In this document: positions 8,044 to 12,773 of the stretch, piece after piece
Layout of the letters: each line of letters begins with the position of its first letter
Position numbering within the stretch: position 1 is the stretch's first letter
Program-made: the position numbers and the translations under genes
Origin: Candidatus Moranbacteria bacterium RIFCSPLOWO2_12_FULL_48_12
Lineage (GTDB): Bacteria > Patescibacteriota > Minisyncoccia > Moranbacterales > UBA1568
Assembly (NCBI GenBank): GCA_001784735.1
Contig: MFSB01000007.1
Location: forward strand, 1-29,179
Length of the DNA stretch: 29,179 bases
Direction: 5' to 3'
The notes under the pieces: generated by a model
The model's input: the letters and a program-made list of their open reading frames with translations, nothing else
What the model was told of the DNA's origin: nothing
The model's database searches: none

Positions 8044-8183
8044 TTACGAAACTCCCATTTTCTGTCATCCTCGCCCGCCTAGACGTCGAGGCTGGCGTAA
8101 GCGGGGATCCAGAATATGGCTTATTTTCGAGAACCTGGATTCCCGCCTTCGCGGGAATGACAACTGAGAGTTGAGTTTCGTAA
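8044..8183. repeat. MITE-like 140-bp element with 11-bp terminal inverted repeats
   Basis: The ends are TTACGAAACTC (8044-8054) and its exact complement GAGTTTCGTAA (8173-8183). The inside contains a second imperfect inverted pair: TGTCATCCTCGCCCGCC... on the left and ATTCCCGCCTTCGCGGGAAT (8139-8158) with flanks on the right. That inner core has the ATTCCC-N8-GGGAAT form seen in dRS3-type repeats of other bacteria. No coding capacity. It lies in the PBP 3' gap. Confidence 0.7.
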
Positions 8184-8202
8184 TTCAAAGATTTATAAGA
8201 AT

Positions 8203-8228
8203 CCTGCTTTTTTCAAGCAGGCTTTTTT
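8203..8228 (+). terminator. Rho-independent terminator after the PBP gene
   Basis: Stem CCTGCTT (8203-8209) pairs with AAGCAGG (8215-8221) over a short loop and is followed by a run of six T (8223-8228). Orientation fits the PBP gene ending at 7981. Confidence 0.85.
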
Positions 8229-8251
8229 CTTAAAGTAAAGTGTTCCTCTGC

Positions 8252-8289
8252 CTTACAAATGTTCTAGCGGCCGCTAGAACATTTGTAAG
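8252..8289. repeat. Perfect 38-bp palindrome between convergent genes
   Basis: The half-site CTTACAAATGTTCTAGCGG (8252-8270) is followed without spacer by its exact complement. The centre is GCGGCCGC. It lies 11 bp from the stop of the minus-strand TrmB-type gene and downstream of the PBP terminator, i.e. between convergent genes. No T-run follows on the minus strand, so a plain intrinsic terminator is not proven; a cruciform or protein-binding site is possible. Confidence 0.75.
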
Positions 8290-8299
8290 CGGGAGCGAT

Positions 8300-9055
8300 T
8301 CAGCTCTTCTCCCTTGTTTGCGCCCAGGCCAACTCGAACATCGTACGATACGAGCTTGCGATATGACTGCTTTCTACAACCGTGGCGAACATGGTTTTCT
8401 GGGTGGAAAAAATAACCAGCTTATTGCCAAAAATAGCGTTGTCGTTCTGGAAACTTTTTGATGCCTCCGGTAATAACCGTATTTCATGCTGGAAGTTTTC
8501 ATTCTCGCTTAATTTTTCCCTATATTCTTTATGAAACGCGTCATTGTTAACCAGTTCCCGTATCCGGAAGGTTTTATTCTTCGTTTCCCGCTTCCAGGCT
8601 TTGAGTAAATCAGGATATGTCTTGAGATGATCAACTCCCCCAAAAAATAGTACCTCTTGCTTCTCTTGTAAAAAGGAAATGATCTCTTCATAGACGTGTT
8701 TCAGCCCAGCCTCTCCTTCAAACACCTGGATATTCGGTTTTTCCGGTTCCACATTATAGAGCGCTGAGAGTTCCGGCAGTAAATCGTCAAGAATCTTCTT
8801 TTGGTGATCCACGTGGATGAGGAGGCGGCGAGGGTGCGCTGGAGAAAAAAGGACGGCCTTCTTGGTTTTCTCCGTAGCAATGAGCCCTCGTTCGGCCAAG
8901 CTTTTCAAAATAAAATATACCGTAGTGCGCTTGATACCGGAGCGTTCGGCAATATGAAAAACCGTGTCTTTGCCAAGTTGCAGACAAGTTAAGTAAATCT
9001 TCGCTTCTTTTTCCTCCAAGCCCAAAGCGTGGAGTCTTTTTTCTATGTCTTCCAT
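8300..9055 (-). CDS. TrmB-family transcriptional regulator
   Basis: A 251-residue regulator with an N-terminal winged helix-turn-helix of the TrmB type (about residues 1-70: ALGLEEKEAKIYLTCLQLG, then the recognition segment IAERSGIKRTTVYFILKSLAERGLI) and a C-terminal ligand-type domain (about 100-245). TrmB proteins are common in archaea and CPR and often control sugar-related or unknown genes. I chose the ATG at 9055 over 9103 because a good promoter (boxes at 9086-9091 and 9063-9068) predicts a transcript starting almost exactly there, i.e. a leaderless mRNA, and because family homology begins with MEDIEKRL. It is divergent from the three-gene small-protein operon and shares its control region. 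Confidence 0.88.
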   Translation of the reverse strand: MEDIEKRLHALGLEEKEAKIYLTCLQLGKDTVFHIAERSGIKRTTVYFILKSLAERGLIATEKTKKAVLFSPAHPRRLLIHVDHQKKILDDLLPELSALYNVEPEKPNIQVFEGEAGLKHVYEEIISFLQEKQEVLFFGGVDHLKTYPDLLKAWKRETKNKTFRIRELVNNDAFHKEYREKLSENENFQHEIRLLPEASKSFQNDNAIFGNKLVIFSTQKTMFATVVESSHIASSYRTMFELAWAQTREKS

Positions 9056-9062
9056 AATATCA

Positions 9063-9091
9063 ATGATATCAGAAAAGCAAGCTACTGTCAA
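9063..9091 (-). promoter_or_regulatory. Promoter of the TrmB-type gene
   Basis: On the minus strand TTGACA (complement of 9086-9091) and TATCAT (complement of 9063-9068) are exactly 17 bp apart. The predicted start of transcription falls at about 9056-9055, on the start codon, so the mRNA would be leaderless. Confidence 0.65.
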
Positions 9092-9191
9092 TATTTTAGT
9101 CAACAGTAACCACTAATATACCTATTTTACCTTATTTTAAGCATACAATCGTTCTATCTATTGACTGTTTTCATTGACAGTATTGACATAT
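9083..9191. promoter_or_regulatory. Repeated TATTGACAGTA-type boxes in the divergent control region
   Basis: The 11-mer TATTGACAGTA occurs on the minus strand at 9083-9093 and as CATTGACAGTA on the plus strand at 9172-9182. Partial copies are TATTGACTGTT (9159-9169), TATTGACATAT (9181-9191) and the complement of 9097-9108 (TACTGTTGACTA). TACTGT at 9083 and ACAGTA at 9103 form an inverted pair. The boxes include both -35 hexamers, so binding by the adjacent TrmB-type protein could switch both directions. The link to TrmB is inference. Confidence 0.55.
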
Positions 9192-9202
9192 TTTGCTATA
9201 CT
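9174..9202 (+). promoter_or_regulatory. Promoter of the small-protein operon
   Basis: TTGACA (9174-9179) is a perfect -35 box, followed after exactly 17 bp by TATACT (9197-9202). The expected start is near 9209, just before the hairpin at 9210. Confidence 0.8.
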
Positions 9203-9209
9203 TCAGCGT

Positions 9210-9236
9210 TCAAGAATGAAAAGGGTTGATTCTTGA
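9210..9236 (+). promoter_or_regulatory. Hairpin at the 5' end of the small-protein operon mRNA
   Basis: TCAAGAAT (9210-9217) pairs perfectly with ATTCTTGA (9229-9236) over an 11-nt loop. It would form the very first nucleotides of the transcript predicted from the promoter at 9174-9202, a position where hairpins often protect mRNA. Confidence 0.55.
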
Positions 9237-9271
9237 TCCAGTTCTTCTCATCTACAGCCAAAGGAGAAGTT

Positions 9272-9673
9272 ATGCAGAGATTTCACAGATGGTCAGCACA
9301 AAGCAAGTGGGGGCGGTTCCATAACTTTTTCACCCTCTTGCGCCGTAGCCTGCTAAAAAAAACGAGAATTATAGGAAAGCTCTCATGGTTTCTCAACAAG
9401 GAGAGCGAACTTCTCAATAAGATTTACAGAGAAATTCTTGACTCCAGGCGGTACGCTACGGAACATGTAATGGAGGGTGGCTCTACCTCTCCGCAACAGA
9501 GCCCGTTAACCGATTTTCCCAGACAGTACTCAGCAATAAGACTCTATTGTGAGGTGCTTAGAGAAATCGGCGAGCAATCTGCCGCAGACGAGCTTTCTCG
9601 CATCAAAGAGGGGCAGCAATATGATCCCGACATGATACCGCCACTGCGAAAATTGCTCGGCCTCGAAGATTGA
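9272..9673 (+). CDS. Small protein of unknown function, first gene of the structured-leader operon
   Basis: 133 residues, not recognised. The N-terminal half is strongly basic (QRFHRWSAQSKWGRFHNF, LLRRSLLKKTR) and includes hydrophobic/aromatic residues, suggesting nucleic-acid or membrane contact. The C-terminal half is helical and acidic (YCEVLREIGEQSAADELSRI) and ends in LRKLLGLED. No signal peptide or membrane helix is evident. The start is fixed by a strong SD, AAGGAG at 9261-9266, five bases before ATG 9272; an upstream in-frame TTG has no SD. The gene begins about 63 nt after the predicted transcription start and is followed by the first long structured leader. No similarity to its two neighbours is visible. 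Confidence 0.75.
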   Translation: MQRFHRWSAQSKWGRFHNFFTLLRRSLLKKTRIIGKLSWFLNKESELLNKIYREILDSRRYATEHVMEGGSTSPQQSPLTDFPRQYSAIRLYCEVLREIGEQSAADELSRIKEGQQYDPDMIPPLRKLLGLED

Positions 9674-9690
9674 CCAACGCTTCGTCTCAA

Positions 9691-9902
9691 GGTTGACGTA
9701 AAACACCTTCGCGATCTGGATCCGCGTGTAGGCCAGAAAAATGGGGAAGTTTTGTAACATCAATTCTTCCTCTCCCTTTCAGAGAATTCTTCCTAAGAAG
9801 TTTCCGAAAGGGAGCCATCCCGAAGTTCTTTACAAGATGTGGTTAGTGGAATTAGTTTGTGTCTCAAGAATAGATGTTAATTAACTCCACTAACCAAAGG
9901 AG
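9691..9902 (+). ncRNA. Structured intergenic leader, copy A (three hairpins, ends at the SD)
   Basis: This gap of 235 bp aligns with the gap at 10177-10390. Conserved blocks are CGCGATCTGGATCCGCG then TGTAGGCCAG (9710-9736) and CCCTTTCAGAGAATTCTT (9774-9791). Hairpin 1: GGGGAAGTTTTG (9743-9754) with CAATTCTTCCTC (9761-9772). Hairpin 2: CTCCCTTTC (9772-9780) with GAAAGGGAG (9806-9814), plus an inner TTCTT/AAGAA stem. Hairpin 3: TGGTTAGTGGA (9840-9850) with TCCACTAACCA (9886-9896), a perfect 11-bp stem ending one base before AAGGAG (9897-9902). Stem sequences of hairpins 1 and 3 differ from copy B while pairing is kept. It may be a cis-regulatory RNA, an sRNA processed from the operon, or a repeat element. 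Confidence 0.72.
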
Positions 9903-9908
9903 ATGTAC

Positions 9909-10169
9909 ATGAAATTTAGCCATGCTGCTTTCTATTACCAAATGGTAGTCCTGTCCGATGAAACAGTCGGAAAGAAAGCAACTAAAGATGCCTACACCAT
10001 CTATACAAAGCTAGAAGAGGCATTGGCACGTGCCCAAAGCGAAAAAGAAAAGGTTCGCACTGGCAAGAATAAAGAGTGTTACCTCACACTCACAAAAAAA
10101 CCTTTCGTGCCCAATTGGGAAACCCGTTTCGATGAAACGGTACTAGACGAAGAATATCTGTCCCGATAG
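9909..10169 (+). CDS. Small protein of unknown function, second gene of the structured-leader operon
   Basis: 86 residues, not recognised. It begins MKFSHAAFYYQMVVL, continues with a charged helical centre (YTIYTKLEEALARAQSEKEKVR) and a C-terminal part rich in Trp/Phe and acidic residues (FVPNWETRFDETVLDEEYLSR). No membrane segment, no cysteine pair, no known motif. Start chosen at 9909 because the SD (AAAGGAG ending at 9902) lies six bases upstream; the ATG at 9903 touches the SD and is unlikely. The leader hairpin 3 ends next to this SD, so access of ribosomes could depend on it. Probably co-transcribed with the genes at 9272 and 10399. Confidence 0.72.
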   Translation: MKFSHAAFYYQMVVLSDETVGKKATKDAYTIYTKLEEALARAQSEKEKVRTGKNKECYLTLTKKPFVPNWETRFDETVLDEEYLSR

Positions 10170-10176
10170 GCACCGT

Positions 10177-10390
10177 GGAGAGAACCACGTTAAACCTCTT
10201 CGCGATCTGAATCCCGCGTGTAGGCCAGCGGTTACGGAGAGACATTGTATCACCAATGTTTCTCCTCCCTTTCAGAGAATTCTTAGAAAAGAAACTTCTG
10301 AAAGGGAACAATCCCGAGGTTCTTTGGAAAGTTCTTGATTGGTGAATTCAGCTCGCAAAAAATGTTGGCTGTCTCCACCAATCAAGGAGG
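10177..10390 (+). ncRNA. Structured intergenic leader, copy B (three hairpins, ends in the SD)
   Basis: Homologue of copy A at 9691-9902. Conserved linear block CGCGATCTGAATCCCGCG then TGTAGGCCAG (10201-10228). Hairpin 1: GGAGAGACATTG (10236-10247) with CAATGTTTCTCC (10254-10265), fully paired around a 6-nt loop. Hairpin 2: CCCTTTCAGA (10267-10276) with TCTGAAAGGG (10297-10306), plus TTCTT/AAGAA inside. Hairpin 3: CTTGATTGGTG (10334-10344) with CACCAATCAAG (10376-10386), a perfect 11-bp stem that includes the first three bases of the SD AAGGAGG (10384-10390). Compared with copy A, stems 1 and 3 have changed on both sides, which is covariation-type evidence for an RNA structure. Confidence 0.75.
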
Positions 10391-10398
10391 TAATAATT

Positions 10399-10740
10399 AT
10401 GGATAGTCGTAAGCCCGACTGGGCAAAAATCCGCTTTAAAGCAGCTTATAGTAATCTCCGCCTTAAAGTGAGGGGGGTGTGGGAGAAATTTCCTAATAGC
10501 TACTATTTTCCTGGAGAAGATCTGGCTGAGAGATGGCAACGAGGACGTGATGAATTCCATGCCTTCTCCTGGGCGCAAAGAGCCGCTGGCTTTGCCTATC
10601 TCAAGTATAGAAGTTATGGAGGCGCTGACTACTTCTTTATAAAACGGATGCAGCGGAGAGGTCTTTTGCACATGATTGCCGGAGGAGGAAGTCGTTATTC
10701 TTTCCCGCCTCATTATGAGCCAAAACCCAGACTTCCTTAA
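10399..10740 (+). CDS. Small protein of unknown function, third gene of the structured-leader operon
   Basis: 113 residues, not recognised. It is basic and very rich in aromatic residues (Trp, Tyr, Phe), with segments such as WEKFPNSYYFPGEDLAERWQ, FAYLKYRSYGGADYFFIKRM and a proline-rich end PPHYEPKPRLP. No signal peptide, membrane helix or known motif. The start has the best SD of the window (AAGGAGGT, 10384-10391, eight bases before ATG 10399), partly inside hairpin 3 of leader B. It shows no sequence similarity to the two proteins upstream although the leaders are alike. High Trp/Tyr/Arg content might suit RNA binding, but this is only a guess. Confidence 0.72.
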   Translation: MDSRKPDWAKIRFKAAYSNLRLKVRGVWEKFPNSYYFPGEDLAERWQRGRDEFHAFSWAQRAAGFAYLKYRSYGGADYFFIKRMQRRGLLHMIAGGGSRYSFPPHYEPKPRLP

Positions 10741-10753
10741 CTCTACCGACATT

Positions 10754-10826
10754 TTGGAGAAGCCACGTAACGCCGTTGTTTCTCCTCTCTATCAAATCCT
10801 CAAAAACTTTGAAGGTTTTGAGAGGG
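10754..10826 (+). ncRNA. Shortened third copy of the structured leader after the last small gene
   Basis: TTGGAGAAGCCACGTAACGC (10754-10773) resembles GTGGAGAGAACCACGTTAAAC at the start of copy B, and TTTCTCCTCTCTATCAAA (about 10779-10796) resembles TTTCTCCTCCCTTTCAGA of copy B. The central block is absent. GGAGAA (10756-10761) can pair with TTCTCC (10780-10785), and CTCAAAA (10799-10805) with TTTTGAG (10816-10822). No start codon with SD follows, so here the element may act as a 3' end or terminator. Confidence 0.5.
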
Positions 10827-10839
10827 TGTCTTTATACCT

Positions 10840-10859
10840 TTATCGACGGCCGTCGATAA
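10840..10859. repeat. Perfect 20-bp palindrome between convergent genes
   Basis: TTATCGACGG followed by CCGTCGATAA. It lies three bases from the stop of the minus-strand dciA-like gene and 100 bp after the last small gene. Position and CGGCCG centre resemble the 38-bp palindrome at 8252-8289, so the whole TrmB/small-protein block is bounded by a GC-centred palindrome at each convergent end. Possibly a bidirectional transcription end. Confidence 0.6.
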
Positions 10860-10862
10860 GTG

Positions 10863-11153
10863 CTAAACCTGCTGGGCAATCTTTACTTCTTTCACTTCCT
10901 CGCTGCCGAGGATAGCGTTGATGCGCTTGGCTATGTGCTCGCGCATGAGATATACCTCGCTCCCCCAGAGCGAGCTCCTGGGTGCCAAAAAAAGTTTCTT
11001 GTCCTTATAGAAGCTCGGGATGATGTTTTCTCCGCCACGCACCCCATACTCTTCGACCAAAACCTGCTTGGCGATGTGGAAAATGGTTTTTTCGTCGATC
11101 TCTTTTGGCACAGTGAGCTGTTTTCTGGGGAGAAGCTCTTTGAGGGTGCGCAT
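10863..11153 (-). CDS. DciA-like protein (DUF721), putative replicative helicase loader/operator
   Basis: 96 residues from ATG 11153. DciA proteins bring the replicative helicase DnaB to the origin in bacteria without DnaC or DnaI. The core KTIFHIAKQVLVEEYGVRG, then LAPRSSLWGSEVYLMREHIAKRINAIL and VKEVKIAQ fits the DUF721/KH-like domain pattern (xSxWxxEvxLhrxxLhxkIN). A longer frame to 11195 only adds residues encoded by the heptamer repeat, so the inner ATG is preferred. Position next to dnaN, oriC and dnaA strongly supports a role in replication initiation. It is shorter than many DciA proteins, with only the conserved domain. Confidence 0.75.
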   Translation of the reverse strand: MRTLKELLPRKQLTVPKEIDEKTIFHIAKQVLVEEYGVRGGENIIPSFYKDKKLFLAPRSSLWGSEVYLMREHIAKRINAILGSEEVKEVKIAQQV

Positions 11154-11157
11154 ACTG

Positions 11158-11252
11158 TTCTGACTTACAACTAACGACTTACGACTAACAACCACCCCAA
11201 GATTTCTACTCTTTTGTTTTTCTTGTTGTAAGTTGTGGGTCGTGGGTCGTTC
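11158..11252. repeat. Inverted heptamer array between dnaN and dciA
   Basis: Left arm: TTCTGAC, TTACAAC, TAACGAC, TTACGAC and TAACAAC in an exact 7-bp register at 11158-11192. Right arm: GTTGTAA, GTTGTGG, GTCGTGG and GTCGTTC at 11225-11252, ending one base before the dnaN stop codon. Loop about 32 nt. Same TNAYRAC alphabet as the arrays near 501 and 1843, 9-10 kb away. Confidence 0.8.
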
Positions 11253-11253
11253 G

Positions 11254-12405
11254 TCATTTCCGGATCGGCATCATAATATAGAGGTAATTCTCCCGAAACG
11301 CGGCCGTCTCCGGATCATATGCGCGAAGGGCGGCGGGGCTCGAGCTGTTATTGGCGAGAAAGAGGATTTTTTCTCCCGGGAGGGCGCTCATCCCTTCCAA
11401 AACATAGCGGGGGTTGAAGACTATCGTCAAGGGAGCGCTTCCCTTGAGTGTTTCTATCGGCAAAAGAGTCTTGTTCTCGCCGGTTTCTTGGGACTCTGAC
11501 GAGACCACGCATTGTTTTTCTCCCGGCTGGAAAGTGAGGACTATCTCGCCGGAGCTGTACGAAGAGAATCCACTCGCGATTTTTACCGCTCGCTGGAAGG
11601 TCTCTTTCTCCAGTACTACAGAAAGAGAGAATTCTTTCGGGATAATTTGTTTATAGTCCGGGTATTTCCCATTGATGATGCGGGAGATAATCTGCACTCC
11701 GTCTATCTCAAAAAATATCTGGTTCTCCTCCAAGGCGATTTTTACCTCCTGGCTTTCGGGAGTGATTACCCGAATAATCTCCTGCAGCGTGCTTCCAGGG
11801 ATGATGAGGCTCTGATTTTTGGTAAGAAAATCGCTTTGGTTGCTTCCGGCTCCAGCGAGAGGAATGATTTCTTCGGCCAGGCGGAAACTATCCGTCGCCG
11901 CCAAGTGGATCTGATCCTTATAAAGGAAAATGTGGACTCCTGTCAACTCGAGGCGGGCATTATTCAAACTGACACAAAACAGCAGTCGGGAAAGGGCGCT
12001 TTTCAATTCTTGGGCTGGAAAAAAATACGGGTATTTCTCTTTATATTGGGGAATGATGGGAAAATCTTTCCCATCCACGCCTTTTATTTTCACCTGGGTT
12101 CCGGCACTTTCTATTTTCAAGCCCTCTTTATCGCTTTCGAGCTGTAACACATCCCCTGAGGGGAGATTATAGATAAAATTAGAGAGTACCTTGCCCGGAA
12201 CGGCTATTTTCCCCTCTTTTTCTACCTTTGCCCCGATATAAACAATGACTCCTATTTCCAAGTTCGTCGCTGAAATTTTCAATCTTCCCATTTCCGTCTC
12301 CAAAAGAAAATTACTGAGAATCGGCAGGGTTGTTTGTCTCCCGGCGATTCTTTCTAGATAAGAGATAGTGCGACTGAGATTCTCCTGAGTGCAGATACAT
12401 TTCAT
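11254..12405 (-). CDS. dnaN: DNA polymerase III subunit beta (sliding clamp)
   Basis: 383 residues, close to the usual 365-380. The clamp dimer encircles DNA and tethers polymerase III. Seen: the N-terminal MKCICTQENLSRTISYLERIAGRQTTLPILSNFLLE (clamp N-domain), LSNFIYNLPSGDVLQLE, the central domain with LAATDSFRLAEEIIP, and the C-terminal end GEKILFLANNSSSPAALRAYDPETAAFRENYLYIMMPIRK, where YLYIMMPIR is the classical dnaN ending. All three clamp domains are present. The ATG at 12405 has no SD. It is transcribed away from the putative origin, in the same direction as dnaA, with oriC in between. Confidence 0.97.
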   Translation of the reverse strand: MKCICTQENLSRTISYLERIAGRQTTLPILSNFLLETEMGRLKISATNLEIGVIVYIGAKVEKEGKIAVPGKVLSNFIYNLPSGDVLQLESDKEGLKIESAGTQVKIKGVDGKDFPIIPQYKEKYPYFFPAQELKSALSRLLFCVSLNNARLELTGVHIFLYKDQIHLAATDSFRLAEEIIPLAGAGSNQSDFLTKNQSLIIPGSTLQEIIRVITPESQEVKIALEENQIFFEIDGVQIISRIINGKYPDYKQIIPKEFSLSVVLEKETFQRAVKIASGFSSYSSGEIVLTFQPGEKQCVVSSESQETGENKTLLPIETLKGSAPLTIVFNPRYVLEGMSALPGEKILFLANNSSSPAALRAYDPETAAFRENYLYIMMPIRK

Positions 12406-12773
12406 AAGAGTTTCTGTAATAGTTTCTTAATTATATTATATATAATTTATTATTATGATTAATCCTGTGGATATCTGAATAAGTGAATTATTTGTTTTAG
12501 AGAATGGTTTTTTGGAGTGCGAATACAAGAGAAAAAAAGTGTGAAGATTTTTAGTGTTGTGTATAAATAGGAATCTTTTTGAAGGATATATTTTTATTCA
12601 CCGAAACTAATATCTTATACAGGGAGAATGCACGAGCATTACGGTGGTTATACACCGATATACACCCCGTTAGAGAAAAACAAGCATTATTTCAATACCC
12701 AGCAGAAGTATTTTGTCGAAAAAATTTATTCAGGGCATTTTAAACGATTAGTGTTTTTCTCTAACGGGGTAAA
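12406..12773. other. oriC: Putative chromosomal origin (oriC) between dnaA and dnaN
   Basis: This 368-bp gap is AT-rich and has no ORF worth calling. A perfect DnaA box TGTGTATAA lies at 12558-12566. Near matches are TGTGGATAT (12466-12474), TTATACACC (12648-12656) and ATATACACC (12658-12666). A very AT-rich stretch at 12424-12460 (ATTATATTATATATAAT) next to dnaN could be the unwinding element. Location between dnaA and dnaN with genes diverging on both sides is the classical arrangement. A 105-bp MITE-like element occupies the dnaA-proximal third. A further near box, AGTGGATAA, lies at 14278-14286 between dnaA and rpmH. Confidence 0.7.
12664..12770. mobile_element. MITE-like element with 19-bp inverted ends at the dnaA stop
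   Basis: ACCCCGTTAGAGAAAAACA (12664-12682) and its exact complement (12752-12770) bound a 107-bp segment whose right end is three bases from the dnaA stop codon. The outer CCCCGTTAGAGAA is identical to the left end of the element inside the GT2 gene at 18149. Flanking tetranucleotides read TTTA and TGTA on the minus strand, a 3/4 match to a 4-bp target duplication. As RNA it would form a long hairpin and could end dnaA transcription. Confidence 0.65.

Noticed and set aside
8252..8289. Vector or linker contamination because of the NotI-type centre GCGGCCGC
   Set aside because: The palindrome extends over 38 bp of AT-rich non-polylinker sequence and is embedded in normal chromosomal context.
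9691..10390. Leaders as two copies of an insertion sequence end
   Set aside because: No terminal inverted repeats or target duplications bound them, and each ends exactly at an SD with compensating stem changes, which fits RNA structure better.
11154..11195. Longer N-terminus for the DciA-like protein
   Set aside because: The extra codons are the heptamer repeat itself and not conserved protein sequence.
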